This document shows positions 23,232 to 36,700 of a stretch of 64,000 nucleotides of DNA, piece by piece (position 1 is the stretch's first letter; every line of letters begins with the position of its first letter). The stretch is from Eustoma russellianum (Eukaryota; Streptophyta; Magnoliopsida; Gentianales; Gentianaceae). The stretch covers positions 31,192,950 to 31,256,949 of the forward strand of contig AP025040.1 of the NCBI GenBank assembly GCA_036186865.1. Direction: 5' to 3'. Position numbers and translations under genes: made by a program. Below the pieces are notes generated by a model. That model did no database searches and was not told where the DNA came from. It saw only the letters and a program-made list of their open reading frames with translations.

Positions 23232-26200
23232 TGTAGGATCTGCAAGGCACCACTAGAAGGGGCGGTTGAATAGTGGGTGCGGAAAATGTGGTTTTTAAAA
23301 TTAGTTTGAACCAAAAACCCAACTTCTGAAAACAGTTTCTCTTTTCAGGACCAGTTTTAAAACATTTTTAACACTAGGTTGTAGGTCTTCAAAAATTCTG
23401 AAATTTTAAGAAAACTTAACCTCAGATGTTATGAGTGTCTCCTAAAAATTTCAGATTTAAATTCAACCTCTAACCCCTTCACAAATCGTTAGTGGTCTGA
23501 TTGCGCGAATCTGCCAGAAACGGTAGACTGTTTTGAAAAATTTATTCCTATTTGTACGTAACTCCAAATGCTCTGAAATTTTAACGACTAACCCCTTATA
23601 TGTTATATTTAAATGGGTTGAAACAGGTTTGAAAAATGCTTTCGGAAAGTTAGTCAAATACGCTCAAAGTCTCAACCTTTGCAAGCCTGAAAATCAGACT
23701 GCACTAGTCTCAGAACTTTAGACGTTTGATTGACTTATACTTATCCAAAAGGGTTAAAACTTGTGCCAAATTAACCTTATGACGCATGGCTATTATTATG
23801 GAAAGTTTTGTAATTTTTGAAAAACGTTTACTATTTTTAAGAACGTAATCAAAAAAGATAAACAGGGCTGGAACAGAATATAAGTGCTGAAAGTAAATGA
23901 CACCAAGAATTTTATACTGGTTCGGTTATAAACAACCTAATCCAGTCTTCGAGGAACACCTTCCTCGGTTCACACTAATCACACAACACAAATACACCTT
24001 ACCATATGGTTGATGGAGTTACACACCAACTCCAACCCTTTACAAACCTTGTATGTTGAATACAATACGCACGAACACCACCACCTTGCAAGATTGAAGA
24101 TTGATCACACCTTGATCAATCTTTTACAAAAGATAAAGAATGTGTGGTGGTCTAAGATAAGCCTATTCAAGAATATGAATATAAGTACAATAGGCTTTTA
24201 GGAAGAAGAAAGAAAAAGAGTGTAGAATAAGAAGGCTAGAACGTTTTTGATGCTTCAAGATTGTAATGCTGTTCTTCTTCTTGTTTTGTTCTTCTTCCTT
24301 CCCTTTTTAACATCATAGCCGTCCCCCCTTGGTGCTCTCCCCCTCTTGAAAATTGTCTTCTAAGTCCTTGGGAGAATGTGTGGCATCATTTTGACATGAT
24401 CTTGCTTACTTGGCACCTCCTCATTGGATGATCATTTAACTTTTGCTTACTTGGCACTCATTGATTGGTTGAATGTTGTCATCATTTGATGACTTGGAAA
24501 ATCTGAGAATTCCACTAAAAACATGTGCCAAAATCAACATAAAATAGTTGCCATAACTCATAAGATTATCACCCAAATCAAGCAAGATAATATTTCTCCA
24601 AACATAGTGAGAAAATCGGCCATAATGAGGACTTGACATGCTGAAATTTCAGCATGTGATACATGGCTCCTCAATTCAAATTACTACCAAATTTTCTTTG
24701 ATTTTTCTCTTAAAAATAAATCACCAATTAGTAGACAATATTCTTATCAATTTTGGAAATGAACTTGGACACTAACATGGCCAATATTTTGGCCAAGATA
24801 CACTCACACACATGCTGAAATTTTTCAGCATGTATGATATTCAAAATATCACAATTTTTGAATTCATATCTTATTCAAATTACTTCCAATTCTCCTTCAA
24901 TTAATCACATATTTCAAGACACAAAATATAGCTCATTTTGTAGAAGAAAATCGGCCAGCTCTTAGTGCACATGCTGAAATTTTCAGCATGTGTTTCAAAT
25001 GAGATAAAATTTGAAACATTACCTTTTGTAGCTTCTTTCTTTAAATCACCAACACTGTATGATTGATTCTTGACCAATCAATATGCCAAAAAGGCTCCAC
25101 ATATGCTCCATTTCAGCTGTATAGGCGTGTATGATATGTATGTACATGTGCTGAATTTTATTTTTTGGAAACCTTGTAAAATAGTGCACATTTAATAATA
25201 CACACATGGTATATTCCAATCAGACCTAAATTTAATTTTCTAGAACACTTTGCGATGTATGACATATGTAAAAAGTATCTAGATACGTGTCGTATGATGT
25301 GCCAAAAACGTTCCATGTGTTGTGTATGTAAAAAACCGAATTTTCGATGTTTATCGATTACCCGATTTTTTTCTAATTAAATTCCAAATTTTTGCACATG
25401 TTATATATATTATGTTACGCATAATATACATAATATAAACTTTAATATTCAGCTCATAAGGCTGATTAAAGTGGCGCCATTTACGTGTGACAAAATTGAA
25501 ATTGGAATCTCCACAATTTGGCCTTAATGTGGGGTGATTTGTGTGTGCCAACATGGAATGATTTTATGGCTGCACATACCATGTAAGCCAAGAAATTTAT
25601 GGTTATTTTTGAAGTGTAGGGGATGGCCATCTATTTATGGCAAGTATGCGACACGTTGTCGAAGTTTCGGTATTCGTCCGATACGACAATTTTCAGTTTA
25701 GAACCTTTTAACGTGTTGTATTTAATTTGTCATCACCATGACTTATATCATATGATATAAGACCTGAATATACTCATAAATATGAGTTAAGTATGGTGGT
25801 GTGATGTTAACGTACGTACGTAAAATATATAACGTGTCGGTAGTACGTTGGAATACATGTGTATGTGCCTTTTTCAAAAAATCTTAAAATACATATATTT
25901 ATATATATATATAGGCATGTATATATGTTGTGAGAGGAGGAGGAGACTTTCGTTTCTTAGTCTTGTTGCCTTTGTGCCTTGTCCAAATGTAGCTTCCTTT
26001 AATGAACTACTTAGTTTAATTAACTAAGTACTTCACTTAATGAACTAGTTTAGTTCATTAATGGTGGCACCTGAAAATGGTATAAACACAACAAATGTTT
26101 GCCATTTGATGTAAGCTTTAACGCTTCATGGCTCGTTAGTACGGCAACATTATATATGAACTATATAAGGCAGGTTATATGCAATATGTCATGCACATTT

Positions 26201-26270
26201 ATATCAAGCACGTTTTTAAGCACATTTAAATCATATATTTTGAAATCACTCAAACCCCTTTTTCTCTACA
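23232..26270 (-). repeat. LTR-B of the tandem TR-GAG (middle, shared)
   Basis: It serves as 5' LTR of internal copy 1 and 3' LTR of internal copy 2. It is almost identical to LTR-C. The palindromes lie at 24637-24656, about 24809-24834 and 24969-24993, with the 20-bp palindrome at 25742-25761. Confidence 0.95.
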
Positions 26271-26460
26271 ATCTCCCCCTTTTGATTATTTTCAAAATAA
26301 CCTACTTTCATGATTTAAATCCTATCGCTCCCCCTTCAATCATGCATAAATTCAGAATTTGAATTTTAAATTTCAAATCCGCTCCCCCTTGATTTATGCA
26401 ATCAGTATCTCTCTCCCCCTTAAATCATGCTTTCTCACCCCCTTTATTTTGGAAAGTCAA
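26271..26460 (-). other. polypurine tract array, TR-GAG internal copy 2
   Basis: Same organisation as in copy 1, with a C-rich run next to the LTR and several iterations upstream in the element. Confidence 0.72.
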
Positions 26461-26538
26461 TCAAAAGCGCATGTAAAGATGAAAAGAAAATCATGGATTT
26501 TGAATGATCTCAAAGGTGCGTTCTTAAGGGTTATTTAT

Positions 26539-28444
26539 TCAACCCTTTGAAAATGTCCCTTTTGGTACCCAAATTTGGGTGACCCTTCTGGGTCTTCCAA
26601 AAGGTGAGAAAGGTGATGGAAGCACAACATAATATACTTTAGGTGCAACTGCATCTGGCCTTTGGCCAAGAACTCCTTTATACGCATTATATGTAGGACG
26701 TTTTTGATATGTCCTTGTGTTAGTGTGCGTAGTGTGTGATCTAGATGGATGAAATGCATGTCGAGTATGCATCACTTGTTTCTTCTCATATCTATATGGT
26801 ACAAAATTGTATTTCTTATGATATGAAGAAGAAGTATGACGAGATGTGGGGAAAGGGGGTCTTTGCGTCATCTTAGACGCCGTTTTTGGTTTTGGAGTGT
26901 CTACTTTCTTAGACACTACAAACTTGGTTGGTTTGATGGATACTTCATTTGTTTTAATGTATCCTAAACCCGTTTTGTCACTATCATGCTTTTGTGAAGA
27001 AATAATGTGATCTAGCATGTTTGTTCCCTTATCAAATTTCTTCACCATTTTCTCTAAATTTGCATTCCTTGATTTCAAGTTTGAAATCTCGGATTTCATT
27101 TCATTATTGTGCATAGTCAATGATGAGACCTCTGAATTTAATGCATTAATGATGCGTGACGACTCTTCTTTTGAATCGCTTAATTGAGACACAAGATCTT
27201 TGTTAGAAGATTCTAACAATTTCTTGTCTTCAATTAATCGTTTCTTTTCTTTTGCTAGAGTCTTTGAGAACTTATGCAATTCTAAATATTGACTAAATAA
27301 ATCATCATAAGAACGTTCAGAATCGGAATCAGAGTCGGAAGATACCTCATTTGATGCTTTAGAGTAAAGCATACTTGTGCCTTGTGTTCTTCCGTATCAT
27401 CAGTATCAGAGTCAGATGTGTCACTCCAAGTGGAGGCTTTGAAGGCTCTTCTCCTTTGCTTAGGTTCTGAGACGATTCTATTCTTGTTCCGATCCTTGTT
27501 AGGGTATTTGTTTGTTTGCTTTTCTTTATTAGGGCAGTCATATGATAGATGTCCAAGTTTGCCGCATTCATAGCACTTTATTTCCTTATTTTTATTTTTA
27601 TGATCCGTAGATGAGGTAGACTTATGTTTAATCGATTTTCTCAATATTTTTTTAATCTTTTAGCCATTGTGATTAAGTCCTCATCATCGGAATCTATGTC
27701 ACTATCATCTACGACGTATTCATTTGATTTAAATGCTATAGCCTTATCATTACTGGAAATAGACTCAGAATGTCTTAAAGCGAGTTTATTTTCATATACC
27801 TTTAGTGATCTAATTAGTTCTTCTATCTTAATCGATTTAGTCTCTTTGCTTTCTTCTATGGGTGTTACTTTAGAGTCCCACTCGGATGGAAGGCTTCGCA
27901 AGACCTTTTGTACCTTTTCCTGCATAGTAAAGGTTTTGCCAAGAGACTCAAGAGAATTGTAGATGTTAGTCAAGCGAAGATCCATATCAACGATAGATTC
28001 ATTAGGCAATAATTTAAATGACTCGAGTGTGGACATAATCATGTTGATCTTGGACTCTTTTACTTGACTAGTGCCTTCGTGTTTCATTTCAAGTATTCTC
28101 CACATTTCTTGGGCACTAGAACAATTTGAAACATAGCTTGATTCACTTTTACTTAGTCCATTTAAAAGTAACTGCATAGCCCTAGCGTTCATGCTTAGTC
28201 TCTTTTTATCATCACTAGTGTACTCTTGCCTAGGCTTAACGACCTCTAATGTGACTCCATCTACAGTGGATAACTTTGATGGAACAAATAGACTATCTTC
28301 TATAATTGACCAAAGATCAATATCAATTTCCATAAAGAAAAGTTTCATTATTACCTTCCATTGAACGAAAGACTCGCCGTCAAAGAGAGGAGGCCTTATG
28401 GTTGACATCCCTTCTTGCACGGTGTTATAGCTAGTGGATGTCAT
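26539..28444 (-). pseudogene. TR-GAG gag, copy 2
   Basis: Nearly identical to copy 1, with a handful of substitutions (for example FFMEIDIDL instead of FFMAIDIDL, and a different residue beside KAFTM/KTFTM). Start ATG at 28444. The CCHC knuckle is near 27534-27575. Both frameshifts of copy 1 are present at the corresponding places (near 27642 and 27354), so they predate the duplication. Confidence 0.88.
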
Positions 28445-28486
28445 CTCACGTAGATCGTTGGATCCTTTTGTTGTGAGTGTTCCTAT

Positions 28487-28498
28487 GCTCTGATACCA
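28487..28498 (-). other. primer-binding site, TR-GAG internal copy 2
   Basis: The same gctctgatacca as in copy 1, two bases from the start of LTR-C. Confidence 0.9.
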
Positions 28499-28500
28499 AT

Positions 28501-31500
28501 TGTAGGATCTGCAAGGCACCACTAGAAGGGGGGGGGGTTGAATAGTGGGTGCGGAAAATGTGGTTTTTAAAATTATTTTGAACCAAAAACCCAACTTCTG
28601 AAAACAGTTTCTCTTTTCAGGACCAGTTTTAAAACATTTTTAACACTAGGTTGTAGGTCTTCAAAAATTCTGAAATTTTAAGAAAACTTAACCTCAGATG
28701 TTATGAGTGTCTCCTAAAAATTTCAGATTTAAATTCAACCTCTAACCCCTTCACAAATCGTTAGTGGTCTGATTGCGCGAATCTGCCAGAAACGGTAGAC
28801 TGTTTTGAAAAATTTATTCCTATTTGTACGTAACCCCAAATGCTCTGAAATTTTAACGACTAACCCCTTATATGTTATATTTAAATGGGTTGAAACAGGT
28901 TTGAAAAATTCTTTCGGAAAGTTAGTCAAATACACTCAAAGTCTCAACCTTTGCAAGCCTGAAAATCAGACTGCACTAGTCTCAGAACTTTAGACGTTTG
29001 ATTGACTTATACTTATCCAAAACGGTTAAAACTTGTGCCAAATTAACCTTATGACGCATGGCTATTATTATGGAAAGTTTTGTAATTTTTGAAAAACGTT
29101 TACTATTTTTAAGAACGTAATCAAAAAAGATAAACAGGGCTGGAACAGAATATAAGTGCTGAAAGTAAATGACACCAAGAATTTTATACTGGTTCGGTTA
29201 TAAACAACCTAATCCAGTCTTCGAGGAACACCTTCCTCGGTTCACACTAATCACACAACACAAATACACCTTACCATATGGTTGATGGAGTTACACACCA
29301 ACTCCAACCCTTTACAAACCTTGTATGTTGAATACAATACGCACGAACACCACCACCTTGCAAGATTGAATATTGATCACACCTTGATCAATCTTTTACA
29401 AAAGATAAAGAATGTGTGGTGGTCTAAGATAAGCCTATTCAAGAATATGAATATAAGTACAATAGGCTTTTAGGAAGAAGAAAGAAAAAGAGTGTAGAAT
29501 AAGAAGGCTAGAACGTTTTTGATGCTTCAAGATTGTAATGCTGTTCTTCTTCTTGTTTTGTTCTTCTTCCTTCCCTTTTTAACATCATAGCCGTCCCCCC
29601 TTGGTGCTCTCCCCCTCTTGAAAATTGTCTTCTAAGTCCTTGGGAGAATGTGTGGCATCATTTTGACATGATCTTGCTTACTTGGCACCTCCTCATTGGA
29701 TGATCATTTAACTTTTGCTTACTTGGCACTCATTGATTGGTTGAATGTTGTCATCATTTGATGACTTGGAAAATCTGAGAATTCCACTAAAAAAATGTGC
29801 CAAAATCAACATAAAATAGTTGCCATAACTCATAAGATTATCACCCAAATCAAGCAAGATAATATTTCTCCAAACATAGTGAGAAAATCGGCCATAATGA
29901 GGACTTGACATGCTGAAATTTCAGCATGTGATACATGGCTCCTCAATTCAAATTACTACCAAATTTTCTTTGATTTTTCTCTTAAAAATAAATCACCAAT
30001 TAGTAGACAATATTCTTATCAATTTTGGAAATGAACTTGGACACTAACATGGCCAATATTTTGGCCAAGATACACTCACACACATGCTGAAATTTTTCAG
30101 CATGTATGATATTCAAAATATCACAATTTTTGAATTCATATCTTATTCAAATTACTTCCAATTCTCCTTCAATTAATCACATATTTCAAGACACAAAATA
30201 TAGCTCATTTTGTAGAAGAAAATCGGCCAGCTCTTAGTGCACATGCTGAAATTTTCAGCATGTGTTTCAAATGAGATAAAATTTGAAACATTACCTTTTG
30301 TAGCTTCTTTCTTTAAATCACCAACACTGTATGATTGATTCTTGACCAATCAATATGCCAAAAAGGCTCCACATATGCTCCATTTCAGCTGTATAGGCGT
30401 GTATGATATGTATGTACATGTGCTGAATTTTATTTTTTTGGAAACTTTGTAAAATAGTGCACATTTAATAATACACACATGGTATATTCCAATCAGACCT
30501 TAATTTAATTTTCTAGAACACTTTGCAATGTATGACATATGTAAAAAGTGTCTAGATACGTGTCGTATGATGTGCCAAAAACGTTCCATGTGTTGTGTAT
30601 GTAAAAAACCGAATTTTCGATGTTTATCGATTACCCGATTTTTTTCTAATTAAATTCCAACTTTTTGCACGTGTTATATATATTATGTTACACATAATAT
30701 ACATAATATAAACTTTAATATTCAGCTCATAAGGCTGATTAAAGTGGCGCCATTTACGTGTGACAAAATTGAAATTGGAATCTCTACAATTTGGCCTTAA
30801 TGTGGGGTGATTTGTGTGTGCCAACATGAAATGATTTTATGGCTGCAGATACCATGTAAGCCACGAAATTTATGGCTATTTTTGAAGTGTAGGGGCTGGC
30901 CATCTATTTATGGCAAGTACTGACACGTTGGCGAAGTTTCTGTATTCGCCCGATACGACAATTTTCGGTTTAGAACCTTTTAACGTGTCGTATTTAATTT
31001 TTCATCACCATGACTTATATCATATGATATAAGACCTGAATATACTCATAAATATTAGTTAAGTATGGTGGTGTGACGTTAACGTATGTACGTAAAATAT
31101 ATAACGTGTCGGTAGTACGTTGGAATACATGTGTATGTGCCTTTTTCCAAAAATCTGAAAATATATATTTATATATATATATAGGCGTGTATATGTGTGG
31201 TGAGAGGAGGAGGAGACTTTTCTTTCTTAGTCTTGTTGCCTTTGTGCCTTGTCCAAATGTAGCTTCCTTTAATGAACTACTTAATTTAATTAACTAAGTA
31301 CTTCACTTAATGAACTAGTTTAGTTCATTAATGATGACACCTGAAAATGGTATAAACACAACAAATGTTTGCCATTTGATGTAAGATTTAACGCTTCATG
31401 GCTCATTAGTACGGCAACATTATATATGAACTATATAAGGCAGGTTATATGCAATATGTCATGCACATTTATATCAAGCACGTTTTTAAGCACATTTAAA

Positions 31501-31540
31501 TCATACATTTTGAAATCACTCAAACCCCTTTTTCTCTACA
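28501..31540 (-). repeat. LTR-C of the tandem TR-GAG (right)
   Basis: It starts TGTAGGATCTGC and ends CTCTACA directly before the duplicated GATAC. Palindromes lie at 29909-29928, about 30081-30106 and 30240-30264, with the 20-bp palindrome at 31014-31033. Confidence 0.95.
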
Positions 31541-33046
31541 GATACAATAGGCTTTGAGAGAGAAAGAGAAGAAAGAAATATAGAAGAAGGGTATAGAAAC
31601 GTTTTTGCTCTCTTAAAATCCTAAGACTTGTCGTGTATTTGATTTGCTCTTCTTCTCTTCTTTTTATCAATTGTGGCCGGCCCCCTCTAGGCTTGTCTTC
31701 CCCTTGGAAATTATCTTTTAAGTCCTTGTAAGAATACCTTGTATAATTGTGACATCCACTTATTTACTTGGCAACACTACATTGGATGATCATCTTGGCC
31801 TTGCTTACTTGACACTACTTGATTAGATGAGATTTGTCATCATTTGATGACTGTACAAATATGAACATTACACTTAAAACATGTGCCAAATTAGTGCTTA
31901 AAACATTTCCAAATATCACATAATTAATCCCCACAAATTTGGAAGACAAATTGTTCTCATTTAAGTCCAAAAAATCGGCCAACTCATTCCTTCACATGCT
32001 GAAATTTTCAGCATGTGCAATATTCAAGACATATTCAAAATATTGCCATATTAGTATTATATCAATCCCTTGAAAATAAAGAGGCAATTTCTTATCATTT
32101 AGCGCACAAAAATCGGTCACCTTGATTATCACATGCTGAATTTTCAACATGTGTTACATTTGTAACAAAGTTTGAAACATTACCTTATGTAGCTTCCTCC
32201 ATTACGTCACTAACCTTGTGTAGTCCATTTTTCACCAATCAAGATGCCAACTAAGCTCCATATAAGCTTCATCAAGGCTGAGCAAGGCGTGTGACTAAGT
32301 TTGAACATGTGCTGAATTTATTTTTGCAAACTTTGTAAAATAGTGCACAATAATTATACACATATGGTATGTCCCAATCAGCCCTAAATTGATTTTTCTA
32401 GAACACTTTAGTATGTATTGAATATGTAAAAAGTTTCTAGATACATGTTATATGTCATGCCAAAAACGTTCCATGTGTTGTGTTCGTAGAAAATCGAATT
32501 TTCGACTTTTGTCGATTACGCGATTTTTTTCCGATTAAATTCAAATTTTTTGCACATGTTATATATATTATGTCACACATAATATACATAAAATAACTTG
32601 AATATTCAGCTCTAAAGGATTAAGTAAGTGGCGCCCCATGTGAAAAAAACGTCGAATTTGAAATCTCCACAATTTGGCCTTAATTGGGGGTGATTTGTGT
32701 GTGCCAACATGGAATGATTTTATATCTGAAAATATCATGCAAGCCACAAAATTTGTGGCCATTTTTGAAGTGTAGGGGCTGGCCATCTATATATGGCAAG
32801 TACGTGACACGTTGGCAAAGTTTCGGTTGTCACCCGATACGACAATTTTTGGTTTAGAACCTTGTAACGTGTTGTAATAATTTTGTCATCACCATGACTT
32901 ATATCATATAATATAAGACATGAATATACTCATAAATATGAGGTAAATATAGTGGTGTGACGTTGACGTACGTTTGTAAAATATATAACGTGTCAGTAAT
33001 ACGTTAGAATATTGTGTATAGTGCTTTTTTAAAAAAAATCTGAATA
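31541..33046 (-). repeat. 5' LTR of Copia-1, middle piece
   Basis: It resumes with the target duplication gatac and tracks the Copia-1 3' LTR (from about 8874). It carries palindromes near 31995-32019 and 32131-32154. It stops in an A/T tract where the LINE-2 poly(T) begins. Confidence 0.9.
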
Positions 33047-33489
33047 TTTTTTTTTTGATGAAAGACGGGCGGTACCGTCCAGTTGTTTTATTAATATATG
33101 TTGCCCTCACTTGGGCGGAGGAATACCGTGGTTACAATCATTGTGCTAAGCTACAGAGGGAGACTCTCCCATATTAAAGAAAACAATATAGTAAAAATGT
33201 AGATAAACTGCAAAAATGTAGCCACCAATAAAATAACATTCGAACTTAATAATGGAAAGCTATAGAGAGAAGCTGATGCAGCCGTATGCTGTCTCCGTAA
33301 TGCTGAATTTTTGGGGTAGACCACCAGAAGCCAAGTGTTATGTTGGTTCGTTGTTGTCCTCAAGCTCATGTGCTCCAGTCGACGCCATATGAACCATTGT
33401 CGGCATTCCCACAACAAAGAAAAGATCATCAATAGAATTCCTATGAAGCAGAATGTAAAGTGAAAGAGATAATTCCTGCACATACCGAC

Positions 33490-33716
33490 GTTGCCCATAT
33501 CCAATCTGAATACGGGCAACTGGGGAAGCATACACAGCTGTTGTAGACGGTTATGGCCAAAGGTACTACGTGCTTTGACCTCATTATCCTCAGCATTAGC
33601 ATGAAAATGAAGCATGTTAAACGTATAATATGTGTGAAGTACTATAGCAGCAGAAAAAGGAGCAATGAAACAATAACATACCGACGTTGCCTATGTCGAA
33701 ATAGGACATAGGCAAC
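33490..33716 (-). other. LINE-2 3' UTR stem-loop array (2 hairpins)
   Basis: Hairpin 1 is 33686-33716 with element-strand arms GTTGCCTATGTC and GACATAGGCAAC, a perfect 12-bp stem. Hairpin 2 is 33490-33520 with arms GTTGCCCGTAT and ATATGGGCAAC. Each is followed on the element strand by GTC and then GGTATG. The first begins 33 bp after the ORF2 stop. The same design occurs in the other four LINEs here. Confidence 0.8.
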
Positions 33717-33749
33717 CATGTGCAAAATGCGCCAACCCATTGGGAGACA

Positions 33750-36700
33750 TTATGGTCCGAATCCTAAGTTTGGCACGTCAGCATCCATCCTCAGCGCCCC
33801 TCGAACCTCACAGGGCAATTCAGCCAATGATGCGAAAATTTTAACCCCAGCTGAATTGTCTCCGTGCGAAGCTAATGTGTGTGCCATTGTATTGGCCTCA
33901 CGATAACAATGCTGGAGAGATGAGCCATTGAGACGCATAAATAGTAATGTACGCTCCATCGCTATGGCATATGACCCCGTGAATCTATGTGGATTTAGCA
34001 AGTGCTGAACGAGAACTTTACAATCCGTTTCTAATATCAGAGTATCATGTTGACGCGCATAGAATATTAAAGCTAGCTGCATTGCCATTAGCTGAGCTCT
34101 TAAAGGAGTGGACACTGGTATCCGAAAGCAAATAGCCGAAATAAATGTGCCGCTATGATTGCGTAATATTGCTCCGCCCGCAGCAGAGGTATTATTAACT
34201 GCTGCATCAATATTCAACTTTAACTTGCCTGTTGGTGGATTTTCCCATCTTATAATATGAGGCCTCCTATTTTGAAAAGCAGGCGAGAATGAAAGAGAGA
34301 TCAGATGTGGCACTCGTTGTGAAAACTTTCGACCTGTTGTGGCTCCACACCACGTATACACATGTTCTCGAACCTGCTCATACAATCTTGATGACGAAAA
34401 TTTATCCTCGCCAAACCGATCCTTGCGTACTCCTTCCATATAACCCATACCATGAAGGATGGGACTATGACACGCAACTGACCTAACATTGTATGTTGAG
34501 AGGAAGATCTCCACCACCTCATCAAATATAGTCCCAGCGACGTTGTGTTTGGCAAAGGACCCGAAAATATAATAGATAATTCCTGCCATAAGGGTGTGAT
34601 TAACTAGCACTGCAGAAAGATATGATCAATGTTATCTGAAGCACGTTTGCAGAAGATGCACTGCGTCGGGAATATATGTTGCCAGCGCCGAAGGTTATCA
34701 GATAAAGGCAACGCATGACGCCATAATCTCCATAAGAATAATCTGCCGCCCAATGGCATTTATGGCCACCAAATAAATTTTGAATAGGGACATGATTCTG
34801 CATCAGATAATATATTATATATGGATTTAAGTGAGAATTGACCCATACTATCCGGAGTCCATATGTGTCCTTCCGACGTCACTTGTACATACTCAGTTAT
34901 CAAAGAGTTAATATGACATATACGCTTCCAAGTTGGGGAATCATAGATTTGAGCATAGATTGAATTCCTCTGATCATATTTAATTCTGCTATACTCAGCC
35001 TACAATGAAATGGAGTGATAATACTTCCACCATAAACGACAATCATATGCCGTTTGCAATATATGCAAATTACGAATGTCTAAGCCCCCATATTCTTTTG
35101 GTCGGCTTATAATTTCCCAAGATTGCCAATGATGCCGTCCATGCCACAGAAAATTCGCCATTTTCCTGCTGATTACAGTGATTACACTTTTTGGCAAATT
35201 TGAGCTTGCCATAAGATGCGCTGGTACCGAGCATATCACATGTCTTAGAAGTATAATCCTACCAGCCATACTAAGTAACTTGGATGACCATGAATTCAAA
35301 TAGGCATCTATATGTGAGAGTAGTGTCAAACAATATGCAGCACGGTTTATGCCTTTATATAGATAGGACCCCAAGTACTTAATAGGAAGCTGCGCAAGAC
35401 GCATACCTAATGCTTGTGATACTGAAGTCGCAGAAACTGAATCCCCAAGAACTACCTGACTTTTATGAAAATTTACTAACTGTCCCGGTGCCCGCTGATA
35501 TGAGTCCAAAAAGTGTCGAAACCTTTGCAAATTACGTGAGTCGCCATTGAGAAAAACAAGCAGATCATCCGCAAATCCCAAATGTGAAATTCTAGGGGCC
35601 CTGCCAGTGTTGAAACCACGAATCTTTCCTTCTGTCATAAGTGCATTAAGTCCTCGAGAGAAACCTTCTGAGGCAAAGATGAAAAGGAGAGGAGAGAGGG
35701 GATCACCCTGCTTTACTAGAGCAAAAACCAGCAGGCTTACGATTAATCAATATAGAGCAGCGTGTAGCGTCTAAATTATTAATTAAAATCCTCACCAGTC
35801 GTTGCTTGAAGCCCATTTTTGTCAAAAGCCCAGATAAGTATGACCAGCTCACCCTATCAAACGCTTTTGCCATATCTAACTTTAGAAGAACATGTCCCCC
35901 ATGTGTTTGCTTATCCAAAATATGCACCATTTCCTGTGCCAATAAAACCTGCTCAGTTATATCTCTTCCCTTCATAAAACCCGCTTGGTTTGCCGAGATT
36001 AGTTTTGGGAGAACTGTGGAGATACGTGATGCCATGAGCCGCGTTATTGCTTTAGCAATAAAGTTAGTCAGACAAATAGGCCGAAATTCTGAGAAATTCA
36101 CTGGATTGTCAACCTTAGGAATCAAGATTATAAGTGCTGCTGCAAGGTTTGCAGGCGGTCGGACTCCAATGAAAAATTCTTGAACCCTTTATGTACATCA
36201 GCAGAAATGATCGCCCAAAAGTGTCTATAGAAAGAACCCGAAAAACCATCTGGCCCTGCAGCACTTGATGGGTTAAGATCCCAGACGACATCCTTTACTT
36301 CAGCTAGGGTTGGCTGCTGCATTAAGTAGTTATTTTCCTCTTCTGATAAGATTAATGGAATATATTGTAGAATATCATCATAACCATTTGTGGGTTCCGA
36401 TGTGAATAATCGTTGGAAATACTGAACTGCTTCGATTTCTAGGCCACTTTGACTATCAATTTCAGCTCCGTCTTCCTTGACAATGTGGGTGATATTTTGT
36501 CGCCGTCGGCGCTCCTTGACAATTTGATGGAAATATTTTGTATTAGCATCTCCTTCGCGCATCCATTTAATATTCGCTTTTTGATCACAAAAAATCAATG
36601 CTCTTGACTGTGCTAACTGCATCTTAGCCATAGCTGAATGATAATTCTGTCGAGTGGCATCCGATGGCGACTCCTCAAATAATTTTTCACACCTCATGAC

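Larger units (their letters stand above)
17960..31540 (-). mobile_element. gag-only Copia (TR-GAG type) as LTR-gag-LTR-gag-LTR
   Basis: Three LTRs of about 3.04 kb (17960-21001, 23232-26270, 28501-31540) alternate with two internal regions of about 2.23 kb. Each internal region has a primer site, a gag and polypurine tracts but no protease, integrase, RT or RNase H. GATAC flanks the whole array (17955-17959 and 31541-31545) and no TSD marks the middle LTR. This indicates one insertion later enlarged by unequal LTR recombination. Plant elements with LTRs and gag only are known as TR-GAG. It must use pol proteins from an autonomous relative; Copia-1 is a plausible former type of helper. Confidence 0.92.

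Noticed and set aside
17960..31540. Direct-repeat array resembling CRISPR or satellite DNA
   Set aside because: The repeat unit is 5.27 kb with LTR, PBS, gag and PPT, so it is a recombined retrotransposon, not a satellite or CRISPR.
33151..33615. 154-codon hydrophobic frame in the LINE-2 3' UTR
   Set aside because: No clear homology to the frames in the other LINE 3' UTRs, and T-rich composition explains it. A conserved ORF3 is not supported.
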